Assembly: GCA_015039365.1 (NCBI GenBank)
Contig: WION01000608.1
Span: forward strand, 1-28,755
Length of the DNA: 28,755 bases
Source of the DNA: Amanita rubescens
Lineage: Eukaryota; Basidiomycota; Agaricomycetes; Agaricales; Amanitaceae
Direction of reading: 5' to 3'
Positions 9,470 to 19,033 of the stretch are shown piece by piece. How positions within the stretch are numbered: position 1 is the first letter of the stretch; each line of letters opens with the position of its first letter. Both the position numbers and the translations under genes were made by a program. The notes below the pieces were generated by a model. That model worked only from the letters and a program-made list of their open reading frames with translations, was not told the DNA's origin and made no database searches.

Positions 9470-9645
9470 CGGTGGAGCGACGAAGAAAGTCCCTGAATTC
9501 CGTTACATGGGACGAAGCGGGTCTTGACCCTGGCACTGGGTGGTGGATATCTGAGAAGTTGGACCTCTTTTTTTCGTGTCGATCCCCCCGTGTATTGACG
9601 CGGACGCGTGGCATAGAACGTACTTTGATGGAAAGGCGTTACGTA
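9460..9645 (+). pseudogene. ATP-dependent DNA ligase relic, right copy
   Basis: In two frames the + strand gives TGGATKKVPE at 9467 and WDEAGLDPGTGWWISEKLD near 9508-9564. The GWWISEKLD segment fits ligase motif I (E-K-x-D-G), with the lysine that carries AMP. It is followed by a frame-broken segment and YFDGK near 9621-9635. The copy retains motif I better than the left copy but ends soon afterwards. It lies only about 145 bp upstream of the TMA22 start codon, so that gene's promoter may include relic DNA. Confidence 0.62.
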
Positions 9646-9789
9646 AATGCCAGAAATGGAATGGCCGATACGAACTTGTGTGGTTGTATTTGTCGGGCCA
9701 TACGAGATAAGACAGATCGCTCGTACAAGTCTATCGGCAAGTTTCTTGCTCCTCGGTTACCGCACGCTGATCCTTGAACAAGGATACGC

Positions 9790-10615
9790 ATGGGGAAGAA
9801 GAACGCCGCAAAGGAAAAGGAAAAGGCTCCAGCAGCGCCTGCAGAACCAGAACCAGTAGTAGAACCGACACCGGAACCGAAGCCTACCGGTTGAAGTATT
9901 GTATTGCTCAGGTGCACTCGACAGATCAATTCCAGCATTATCGCTGAATTTCATGATATACATGTTATGACTGGTTTCAGTCTGCTCTTTTCCCGTTGAA
10001 TACTGCGAATTTGGATCGAGTTTTTCAAAGTGCAAGGAATGGCTGCATGGAGCGCATCCAGGGTTATATGACAAGTATTATTCAGAAGGTGAGCTCCACA
10101 CGTGCCGCATAGATGTCTTACACACTTGCGATTGCAGATGCCTTACAAGCGAAACTTGGTACTATGAGTTTAGAAGCGCAAAATAAACTCGAAAAAGATA
10201 TAGCAGAAAAAGAAGCAAAGGCCGATGCGAGAGCAGATGCTGCGCTCAAGAAGAAGCTTTCATCTCAGGTGCGAATGCATCGTGTTATCAAAGTAAATGT
10301 GTTGCTGTATCTTTTCGCAAGGTGACGATAAAGCGGATCGAGCGTAACAAACGGAAGCATGTTACATCTATACATGGGTTGGAAGCTTTTGGCATCGATC
10401 TCAAGAAAGCTGCGAAGCAATTCGCATCCAAGTTTGCGACAGGAGCATCTGTCACCAAGAATGCTCAAGGGCAGGATGAGATCGTTGTGCAAGGTGATGT
10501 CGGAGACGAGGTTTTTGAGTTGATCGAGAATCAGGCGGGCGATTTGAAGGGTATACCCTTGGACAATATCGAGTTTGTGGAGGTTAAGAAAAAGAAGGCG
10601 ACTGAGGGCGCTTGA
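9790..10615 (+). CDS. TMA22: Translation machinery-associated protein 22 (DENR homologue), with a +1 frame break
   Basis: Exons 9790-9911, 9981-10088, 10138-10268 and 10322-10615. The start MGKKNAAKEKEKAPAAP is followed by a P/E-rich stretch. Then comes the DENR zinc-ribbon-like segment VEVLYCSVC / FPVEYCEFGSSFSKCKEWL (cysteines in CxxC, C, C pattern), a helical Lys/Ala linker, and a SUI1 domain from VTIKRIERNKRKHV through GLEAFGIDLKKAAKQFASKF to GDEVFELI, ending KKKKATEGA. DENR pairs with MCT-1/Tma20 and releases tRNA and mRNA from 40S subunits after termination, also helping reinitiation. Total exon length is 655 nt, one base more than a multiple of three: the N-terminal frame runs into ACC GGT TGA at 9886-9894, while VEVLYC needs a +1 shift there. 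I found no intron that repairs it. A one-base consensus error is the simplest explanation. Confidence 0.88.
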
Positions 10616-10930
10616 GGAGTTGGGTACGTAGGGAAAGTTCCGATTCTGACCAATATGCTCATTGTGATTTGTTTTTGCAGGCCGGTGCATGTATGATGGC
10701 ATGTATATCGTGTAAGACCCTATGTACAGCTTTGTTTCCGAGTTGATGAAACATAATTATCAATCAGCGCAGCGCTCGCGATAAATGGTTGTTCTATTAA
10801 TACGATTTACGTACATGTGGGACAATTCTCTAGTGTTGGCGTTGGTCCCGGTGCCGCAAAGGGCAGCTATTAGCCTTGACTCATTCTGATACTGTATATC
10901 GTCAAACTTGGTGTCTAAGCCCACTACACG
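10616..10930. other. Intergenic: TMA22 3' end and kinase-like gene 5' flank
   Basis: Presumed TMA22 3' untranslated region and the promoter of the next gene. No further element recognised. Confidence 0.5.
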
Positions 10931-11710
10931 ATGACCCAGGAATCTGTTACTCCCATACCCCCGCTACTGGGTAACAAACAAGGCCAGTTCAAAATTCACG
11001 TCATTGGCAACAGTGGTGAGTTCTGTCATCGTGCTTGCGGAACTGCTGTTATCTTCGGGCAGGAACAGGGAAGGTATGCGATGCACGATGCATCGAAGAG
11101 CGCTCATCACGTTTCAGTCAGAGCACCTTGAGCGCGCAGCTTTCGGAGATACTACGGATTCCTATTATCTCACTTGACAGGGTATATTGGAAGCCAAACT
11201 GGGTTGGAACACCTGAAGAAGAATTCAGAAATAGCGTTCGTGAAGCTATGGACCGAAATGGCCGAGGCTGGATTGTTGATGGCAACTATAGCAAGATCCT
11301 TGGAACTCAGGTTAGTGAGGAAGCTACCGATATCATTTGTCTGTGGGTCTTTCCTATCTAACATGACATGCGCTCACGCTAGTATACTTGCAGGGCTAGA
11401 TCCGCCATTGCTTCTCTACTTTCCCCGTCTGTTTCTGAGATCAATAGCTCGTATGTTTGGACTTGTTGCTCCTTGCAGTCCTGAGTGTCTGGAAACGGTC
11501 CGCGAATGCTTTTTCTCCAGAAAAAGTATTCTGCTATGGTGCCTGACGCATCATTGGGTCGTTCGCACATCCAGTGAGAAATTAATCAAAGATTATGGGA
11601 TTGGAGTTGGGCGCCGCTCTGATGAACAGAAAATGAGACGAATGGGCGGATGGGGTAGTGAACTGAGGAGGTGGTTTGAGGACGTCCGGTTGGTTTTTGG
11701 TTCTAGGTAG
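10931..11710 (+). CDS. P-loop NTPase, small kinase-like (FlaR/AAA_18 type)
   Basis: Four exons (10931-11015, 11063-11073, 11122-11338, 11394-11710) join to 209 residues. The Walker A loop GNSGTGKST is split over three exons: GNSG in exon 1, the 11-nt exon 2 (gaacagggaag) giving GTGK, and exon 3 starting with ST. After it come ILRIPIISLDRVYWKPNW, an acidic EEEF segment, GRGWIVDGNYSKI, WLDPPLLLYFPRL (spliced over intron 3) and a C-terminal RxxRR region. The layout (P-loop, short strand, SLDxxYW, VDGNY, WLDxP) is that of small adenylate-kinase-like NTPases called topology modulation proteins in bacteria. The substrate in fungi is unknown to me. Intron 3 uses a weak donor, gtctgt. No frame breaks. 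Confidence 0.82.
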
Positions 11711-11783
11711 CTCGAGTGTGATGTATGTGACACATATTGTGACCCAACTGATGACGTAATCCATATATATCGCCAACCCAACC

Positions 11784-12746
11784 ATGGAGGTTGAAACCAC
11801 CACGCCTAGTGGACAGCCGATTGTAGACCGTTCCAAGGTCAGATATGCGCCTCTGCCTATGTTTTCTTCTAACATGCGCCTCATTTTTTAGACTACACCG
11901 TTCTTGATTCGAACGTTCGTGAAAATTGGAGGTTTTCACCGGTTGACGCTTTTCGAAGATGGTACACTTCCAACTACAGACGAACACCAGATTTTTACAT
12001 GGTATGCCGTATTTAACATTTTATAACCTGATAGATGACCTCTGGCTCACAGGAAAGACGCCACGCTGCGCGAAGTTGTAACAACACTGAGAAACGTCGC
12101 ATCGCATGTAGCGGAATACCGACATCCTCTTGCCAAGTTTTCCTTCAAGACTGTATACGCTGATTCCGGAAACAAAGGCCGTTTCGCACAAAAAGACCTC
12201 GGAATGGTCTATTCACGAGATATACTTGGCGAACCAGGCTCCCTGAACAACACCGCACCAAGGCTGCTCGAAGATGTAGATGGAGAAGTTCGAGAACCTA
12301 CAGAACGCGAAAAGGAAGAAAGAACACTGGAAGAGCTACGGTTCGTTCCAGGAGACTACTTGTTAGCTTCAGTTATCTTGCCGAAGAATCTCACTATGCC
12401 CAGTGAGGCCCCGAGCAAAGCTGCAGCTCCTGGAGGTGCCAATGGATGGAAGAAAAGTGATAGTGGTTGGGGATCTACCCCCGCCCCAGGTATTGGCCGT
12501 GGGGGAGGCCATTGGAGAGGAGACTCAAATCCGCCTCCGCCCATATCTCGTGGGAGAGGTGGCCGAGGTGGAGGAGACATTGGTCGGGACAGGGACAGAC
12601 GTGTACCACCGCCACGGAGGCGTGACTCGCCACCTCCAAGAGGCGGTTGGGGCGACCGACGGGGTGGCAGGGTCGATAGACGTTCTCGTTCTCGATCAAG
12701 ATCACGTAGCCCCCTTCCTCGCAGACGAAACCCACGTTATGATTAG
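11784..12746 (+). CDS. SAP18: SAP18 (Sin3-associated polypeptide p18) with RS/RGG tail
   Basis: Exons 11784-11837, 11892-12001 and 12053-12746 encode 285 residues. After PIVDRSK the ubiquitin-like SAP18 fold is readable: TTPFLIRTFVKIGGFHRL, then DEHQIFTWKDATLREVVTTL (compare the SAP18 signature IYTWMDATLKELT), KFSFKTVYADSGNKG, RFAQKDLGMVYSRD and LRFVPGDYLLASVILP. The last third is low-complexity: GRGGRGGG repeats, PPPRRRDSPPPRGG, and RSRSRSRSRSP at the end. SAP18 belongs to the Sin3-HDAC complex and to the ASAP/PSAP complexes with RNPS1 and Acinus or Pinin, linking chromatin and splicing. The animal protein lacks an RS tail, so this extension may replace contacts otherwise given by RS-rich partners. 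The downstream stop is at 12744. Confidence 0.92.
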
Positions 12747-13761
12747 TTCGAGTGCTCTACCTTTGGTCTCTTGGTGTACTAATTGCTGTAACAGGGCTCC
12801 TTGTAGCGTTTTTGTTGCTAACGTTTGAGCACGATGTTTACTGTATAGTATTCTACCTATGTGAAGGTGGTGGTAGACCGTTACACGAATCGAATCGCGA
12901 TATAACTACTATAAGGGGTAGAGTTTCGATATATTCCTTCAGCGTTGGCATGATATATATAGATTCTGAAGCGCTGATCTTTCATGATATTTTTTTACAA
13001 CATGCGGCCGCAGCTGATAGTTGCATCCGCCTGCGGCATATGTAAAGATAATGATATCAGGTGAACGTCATTTACTCACAGGGTACCTATTGATAGCCGG
13101 TTTGAATGCAAGTACCAAACATATTCACGAACACGTGTGCATAAGCGAACACACTTTTATCTGACGCTTCGTTGTTTAACTTCTTATTCTCAGGGGTGAC
13201 ATGTGTAGCGTCGCCACGACGGCGTATCCCATTTACCGAACGCTAAAATGGTACACATACCTTCGATTAGAAATATGGTATGCGATTATTAATGTCAGTA
13301 GTACTCACTCAACTTGTTCCTGATCAGAAACGCCACGCAATGCGTGCCTGTCGATATGCATCCTTGTGTTCAATTATGGACCACATACATGAGTATCATT
13401 ACGTGGCGCTGGCGCTGGCGCACGGATCTAACACCGCTTCAATCCATCTTGTTGTTCCTGTACTGAGGTCCCCTTCAACGAGACTAGACACTTCAGAAAG
13501 GACCATGCGCGTGTTAATAGTTTTGATGCATAGGTGTGCTCGATCATACTGCGATTATTTAAGGAGAATCTCGATCACCGCCGTTGAAGCCGTCCTCCGG
13601 GGATATGATGACGAACCACGAGGCATTAGTTTGTGTTACGGAGTCGTCAACTTAATGCCGAGTGCCGGCTCCGATCTGGTTCATGAGGCGTCGCAAGGGT
13701 ACTTAGGAGTCCAAAGTCGAGGCTGCGGTAGTCCCCCTCTACCCGCGCTCAACCCTCTGTA
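12747..13761. other. Intergenic, about 1 kb, no supported gene
   Basis: Contains the SAP18 3' flank and the UbiA promoter. A 160-codon open frame (13280-13762) has no domain-like features, no intron signals and a composition unlike the neighbouring proteins. It is taken as chance. No tRNA or other RNA gene was recognised by eye. Confidence 0.5.
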
Positions 13762-15238
13762 ATGCCGGCTGTCCGTGACTTGGTGAGTGCGGCCCTTTCA
13801 GCGTAGTGCACTTCTTGACATTACCTCGATCTATTGAGATCCAACTCAGTCGAGTTGATAAACCAGCTGCTACGCTGATGTTGTTCTGGCCATATGGTAA
13901 ATGAATCTTATATCATTCATTATCACGACATTAATTATGCTCTCAAGCCTGGTCCTTGACAATGTCTGCTCGCCAATTCCATATTCCAGTGGAACAGTAT
14001 ACGCAAGCGTTATCCATCGGCTTTCTGGGCGCTGCTTTTCTTCACAGGTAAATCTTAAACTCTACACCTCTTCAAAAATTCTAATTATTTCGTTTTTTTT
14101 AAAAAAAAACTTAAGTGAGCACATCTGCCGGTTTCTTGTGCTAATCGTTCATATCCTTGATAGGTGGAGGCTGCATATGGAACGATACGATTGATATGGA
14201 TCTTGATGCTAAAGTCGGTGAGTTCGAAAACAGCGACACTTGTCCTCGTGCAAACTCAAATTCGCAGAGCGAACGAAGAATCGACCTTTAGCCGCGGGAC
14301 GAATGGCAGTTTCAGAGGCAATGATATTCCTTTCGATTCATATAGTTGTCCTCTTCTATCTTTGCCGTCTTATGAACGATCTAGGGTATGGGTTCTCGTT
14401 GCTGATAGGTGGTATGGGTTAACAAATTTACCTTTAATAGATGGTGGATTGGCTTCTGCACCACCGTTCCCCTGACAGGGTTGTATCCCTTTATGAAACG
14501 TATAACGTACTGGCCTCAAGTGTGGCTGGGTAAGTTATAATGTCCGTTTCGCAATGTTCTCCGACCTTGACGCGATCCCAGGCGTCACTCTGAGCGCTCC
14601 GGTCTTACTTGGCTCAGCCGTCCTCGTTGATCAAGTCACTCGACCTGCGATGATTCTTATGGCCGGTGGCGTCTCGTGAGTCTCAGATCAAATTAATCTT
14701 TGTGCTTACTTATCGTGCACTATAGGTGGGTGATGTGGTATGGTACGTCATCTTCGCTGAGGGTTTAAGCTCGAACTTGACGACAACTTGTTAGATACCA
14801 TTTATGCATTGCCAAGATAAGAAGGACGACGAAAAGGCCGGAGTCAAGTCGATCACCCTCGTTCTTCACCGTTATGTCAGGGTTACCCTGCTCGTTTTTG
14901 CATCTGGACTTGCTTCCGCTTGGCTCGCCTGTGGTATACTCACAGGTGCAGGTACACCATACTTCCTTATCACCGTGACAGGCGGCGCCCTGTTATTAGC
15001 GAGGGGCTCCCTGGGAACTGATTTAGATGATCCACGGAGCTGCTTAACCACCGTATGTCCTTCCGTCGGCTGTCTCTGTTGCAATCCTGACCCCCACTTG
15101 TCCTTACAGTTCGAAAGCAATGGGTTCCTTATCGGTCCCATCGTCTTTCTTGGTTTCTTACTCGACTATTTGATGCCCCACTTGTCAAAAAACGCTTTGG
15201 AATATGTAATCACTTTATCTCCGGTTGCGAAGTTATAA
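13762..15238 (+). CDS. UbiA-family (4-hydroxybenzoate polyprenyltransferase-like) membrane prenyltransferase, two frame breaks
   Basis: Ten exons: 13762-13782, 13839-13896, 13948-14047, 14164-14217, 14268-14385, 14441-14529, 14582-14675, 14726-14742, 14795-15052, 15110-15238. The start MPAVRDL splices to IQLSRVDKPAATLMLFWPYAW. The first Asp motif is WNDTIDMDLDAKVERTKNRP (NDxxDxxxD), then LYPFMKRITYWPQVWLG, and the second is DTIYA..QDKKDD, as in COQ2. These bind Mg2+ and the prenyl diphosphate. There is no mitochondrial presequence, so a secondary-metabolite (meroterpenoid) enzyme is as likely as ubiquinone synthesis. Total exon length is two bases over a multiple of three: one extra base at the exon 3/4 junction (needed HSGGCIWND; the junction gives agg) and one in gcattgccaagat near 14807. 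It is either a young pseudogene or carries consensus errors. Two exons are only 17 and 21 nt. Confidence 0.82.
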
Positions 15239-15935
15239 GTGGTTTATGTATTCGACGCGAACAACCGATGTCGTTAACATTTATGTTCACCTGTTGTATG
15301 TTATCATGTAGCTTGAATTTGTATCCGTTTATATGTACAGTAACTCTTCTCACCGATTGATCTATATTTCCGTTGACCGCCGCAAGTTTTAGAGAGTCCG
15401 GTGTATTAGGGCGCCCATAAGTAATGCCATATAGACACGTAAGTTTACACATCCCGAATTAGGTCAGGCTCGTCAATTGCCGATATCGTGGATCCAAAGC
15501 ACGTATCGGCAGGATGTTGCAATTACCGCATTCGTCGCGGCAAAAGACAATCTGTCAACATCGCACAGACTCACGAGAAGGGCCATGTGGCGGGCGCTGT
15601 GAACAGGTTGCCCACTGAGAGCTAAATTAATGATATAGTGCGCGCAGCGGATGTCGAGCTGAAACTAGTGCGGTGTGGCTGAGACTTGTTTCGAGGCAAC
15701 AGGTCTACATTATCCTCGCTGATCTGATTGGCTTGTGGAGCGGGCGCGAAAGAGGAAACAGAAAATAGGCAGGTAGCGGCGCGCCATCTCCAGTCAGGAT
15801 GAAGAAGAGATTGCCGCCGGCTGCAAGCATGTTTGTTCGGACCTGGTTCGTCGGTAAAACGTCATTCTCGCCGTCAAATAGGGATCGTAATTATAACACA
15901 AGATGTAATCGTTCTATGGTAAGTACTTTATATCG
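15239..15935. other. Intergenic between convergent UbiA and thioesterase genes
   Basis: The two flanking genes converge here. Presumed 3' untranslated regions; no further gene recognised. The short open frame 15799-16005 lies mostly antisense to the thioesterase's last exon. Confidence 0.5.
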
Positions 15936-16728
15936 TCAAAGGTTCGCCTTCGCCAGGGAAGGCTGCATCTTGATGTGCGAGCCAGAAGCAACTAGGCGAT
16001 GGTGAGTATCGCTCCAGATCTGCATTAAGAAAAAAGGTGTCAGCAGCCAATATTTATTTGGAGAAAAAGCGTTACGCTTACCTCTGTTCGCGCAGATAGA
16101 GCACGCGAGCCCAATGTTATTGTCGTGTTCACGATGCGGAGTGTATCTCCTCTAGATTATGGATGCACTCGATATTTATAGCGCAACGCGACGAAAAAAC
16201 AAAGACCACGTACGCGACGGCTGGGGAATGGTATAGGATGTTGAGGGTCTGAGATACCGTGTTTACGGCGCCAAGATTACCGCTTGCCAGCCCGAGCGCT
16301 ATCAGAGCCATCGTCGAGCATCTCCGAGGCCCATACAATAAGCCAAACTCGAGTATTCACTACGTCTGAACCTACATATCAATAAGGAACTGCAGGAGCA
16401 TCCTCCATGCATACTCCCAGCTCTATTCAGCATATCTAAAAACCCAGATCATTAGATTGAAATGCAAATAGTGACACAGGTACCGTGACGCACCCTCTTC
16501 AGTAACCAGCTCACATACGACCCTCCCCTCCTTCTTGCTCGGTTCCTCGGATTTATTAACGACAGAAACCTCTTTTACAGTCATCCTCTTAATGATGGGC
16601 GCTCCAAAGAACCCGTCACCGCCGGGCCCTTTGCCGAGGAAAATTGAAGCTGGACTGCTGAGGAACCGTTTCAACTCTTCAGACGCGTTTCCGGCAATGT
16701 TTGAAATGTCCTGCGCATCTCTATCCAT
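15936..16728 (-). CDS. Acyl-CoA thioesterase 13 / PaaI-like hotdog protein, one frame break
   Basis: Minus-strand exons in order: 16728-16494, 16435-16376, 16321-16214, 16151-16082, 16019-15936, about 185 residues. It starts MDRDAQDISNIAGNASEELK, then VVCELVTEEDMLNRAGSMHGG, which holds the HGG motif of PaaI/ACOT13 hotdog thioesterases, then FLIDICSTMALIALGL, LNILYHSPAVAGDTLRIVNT, and the closing SARTEIWSDTHHRLVASGSH with IKMQPS. These proteins hydrolyse acyl-CoA or related thioesters as dimers or tetramers. Between MHGGC and FLIDI (16390-16402, ggatgctcctgcagttcc) the frame is off by one: the exon lengths sum to 557. No intron resolves it. All other junctions are in phase, so a one-base error or a young lesion is likely. 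Confidence 0.83.
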
Positions 16729-17385
16729 TGTTGGATATGATAAGTTATCTAGACAGAACTGCGGGAAGCTGAGGGAATGTGCGTTGTCATTCTCCGGTAG
16801 CGGGTAAAGCTCTGGTCCGGTGTGGCTGTGCAGCTTGAACTACTAACACGGCACATGGTTGCCGACATGCTACTAAGGCTACTAATCACCTGAATCAAAC
16901 TATCCGAAAGTAGATTTCTGTAGCTGACGGCAAAAGCGTACTCGGCTGTCGCGTCTATTTTAGCAATTGATCTGGACCACCGTTGCTTTCTGCGATGGAA
17001 AGAGATCACGAGAACCGATTGTTATACCTATTAACTGACGTCAGTCAGTACTCCAATGCTAACTCCGGAAGTAGACAATGTCATGAGTAATACGTATATT
17101 GATGCCGTGTGTAATGACCCTGCTACTAGTGAATGCAAAATAAATAACTATCAAACATATTTTCTCGACGAGGAATCGAAGACAGTAGAATAGTGCAGGT
17201 ATTATAAAAGAGTGTGTAAACGTAGCTGTAGTGTAGCACTGGTACACATTACATCGGATAATGAATTCATGGGTGTTGACATGAGAACATGGATGGATAC
17301 AGAGAGCCTAGATAACCCAAGGCAGAACGAAAAAAAAGAAAAAAAAGAAGAAAGTTCTCGAATCTAGAGTAAGAGCGGATGTCAC
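16729..17385. other. Intergenic: thioesterase promoter and hydrolase 3' flank
   Basis: Holds the 12-bp palindrome at 17034-17045 and a purine-rich A/G run near 17328-17353. A minus-strand open frame of 86 codons (16749-17009) is serine-rich without domain signs and is not called. Confidence 0.5.
17034..17045. promoter_or_regulatory. Perfect palindrome with CRE core TGACGTCA
   Basis: actgacgtcagt is a perfect 12-bp palindrome around the 8-bp ATF/CREB core. It lies about 310 bp upstream of the minus-strand thioesterase start, so it could bind a bZIP regulator of that gene. One such site may occur by chance in a window of this size. Confidence 0.35.
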
Positions 17386-18923
17386 TTATCTTCCTTGACG
17401 TGACTGGTAGTTTTTGCTGTTAAGTCTACGGCCTTTGAAGAAATCTGCAAGTAGTTCGTTGATGAGGGGAGAGTGACTGAGAGTCAAATCATGACCAGCC
17501 CCTTCGACAGTGATGACTTCTGATTTTGCACGGGTGGATGGTGGTAGCAAGGAGAGGATCTTTGAAGAGTATCTCGATGGTACGGTCTGGTCATCTGTGC
17601 CCTATAATGAATGTTAGTGGAGAATTGCGGAAAGCGAAACAGGATGCACACATGTACAAGGAGAACGCGTCGCGAGTCGAAGCTGGGTGAAGAGAAATAA
17701 CGTGCTTGACCCCGGATGGGACCATGGCGGAGTGATGAAGATAGGGCCGCATTGTATCCTGGGAGGTGAGCTGATTGAAGACGAACAAGCTGTGGACGCT
17801 AGGTTCATCATAATGACGGACATAGCGGAAACAAGACCAAACCTCTACAATAGGGTCCGAGGGAGATGTGCCGTTGTATATCTCTTTGAAATTTGCTGTA
17901 TTAGCGTCGGGTATCAGGTCGTGATCGGAAGTATCACTAGAAGATGTCGTGTTAGCTAGTCGTTGTAGATATTTCTAAAAATGGCTTATTAAAAGCGCAG
18001 TGGTAGTATGGGAATGCTTACACGTGCAAGGCTGCTTGAAGCCAGTGATTGTACAAATGGTGATGACATGAACTTTGCTGTGCGTGATATGTCGCCCGAC
18101 TACGGACATAAATATAGACGAGCGGGTTGGATAAAGAGAAGGGAGCTTACTTCCATGACTCCCGCGCTAGCAATGAGAACCACACGGTCGTCGACAAGAT
18201 ATGGATATTGGGATGTAAAGGCTGCGGCAATTCCTCCACCCTACTCACGAGCGTCAGAATTAAGCGCGCATTGCAATTGCAGCGTACCATTGAGACGCCG
18301 GCCACGATCGCCTTGTCCCATTTCAGATATTGCATCAGGAGCGCCAGTTGGGTGGTATATAGATTCGTGTCATATTTTGTTTGGGGAGCGTCAGAGTAGC
18401 CGCGGCCATAGAGGTCTGCCACGCGCGTGAGAAACGTGTCATAGCAGGACAAACGATGCGCTCACCATAAAGAAGAACGCGATGGCCATTGGCAGCAAGA
18501 GTTGGCGCGACGTCTCTCCAAATTATGGCAGGTATGGATAACCCATGGATGAGGATAACCTGAGTGCGACGTGTTAGATCGCGAGGCAACGCCGTAACAG
18601 GGACATAATGAAGACGGACTTTCTGGCCTTTCTCTGGACCAAGCAACCAATACCTGACCTGTTCAAAAGAGTCAGTTCTGAATGGCATTGAAACGAGCAA
18701 AATAACACGCCTTTCCAAATGGCAGAGGTGCGTACGCGCCTCCAGCATAGTAATCATCTGGATAGATAGACCATGCTATCGGCAGCGACGAGAGCGAAGG
18801 CAAAATTGTGAGCGGTGCTGGCGGGTATGGAAAGGAGGCGATGATATAAATCGCCGCCAAAAGTGGTGGGATGACTAGCAGCGCTAGGACCAAGCACTGC
18901 AACGAGCTCATCGTGGGTCGCAT
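17386..18923 (-). CDS. Membrane-anchored alpha/beta hydrolase
   Basis: Nine minus-strand exons: 18923-18711, 18658-18620, 18559-18466, 18415-18288, 18240-18151, 18099-18022, 17974-17843, 17789-17652, 17601-17386, giving 375 residues in frame. The first ATG (18923) precedes a hydrophobic N-terminal anchor (LVLALLVIPPLLAAIYIIA). Then come VRYWLLGPEKGQK, the oxyanion strand VILIHGLSIPAIIW, YDLYGRGYSDAPQTKYDT, the nucleophile elbow GVSMGGG (Ser), LVRLQSAHLPGYNAAL, the acid in VHGTDDQTVPSRY (Asp) and the base in VEGAGHDLTLSH (His). The triad is complete. The substrate cannot be told; relatives include lipases and epoxide hydrolases. The first intron has a GC donor (aag|gcgtgt); using GT three bases on gives KAYW instead of KVRYW. 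The second intron is 60 nt without stops, so retention adds 20 residues. Confidence 0.85.
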
Positions 18924-19033
18924 CGTCGAGCGATCTGTACTCACGTGACCTCATGCCACGCTAGCCGGACACGTGAGCACGCGTCTGCTTCTCTGTTTGC
19001 TCTTGTTTGCATCAGACACGATTTTGCCCTCCA
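18924..19033. promoter_or_regulatory. Divergent promoter with two CACGTG E-boxes
   Basis: Only 110 bp separate the start codons of the hydrolase (-) and the coiled-coil gene (+). Two CACGTG boxes lie at 18942-18947 and 18970-18975. Each has a CTCACGTG half facing away from the centre, so they form an inverted pair 28 bp apart; the first is a full TCACGTGA. bHLH factors such as Cbf1 or SREBP-like proteins bind this core. Confidence 0.55.

Noticed and set aside
13280..13762. 160-codon + strand open frame
   Set aside because: No domain-like segment, no family resemblance and no intron signals; taken as chance in intergenic DNA.
16749..17009. 86-codon minus-strand frame upstream of the thioesterase
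   Set aside because: Serine-rich with no domain signs; an in-frame stop separates it from the thioesterase start.
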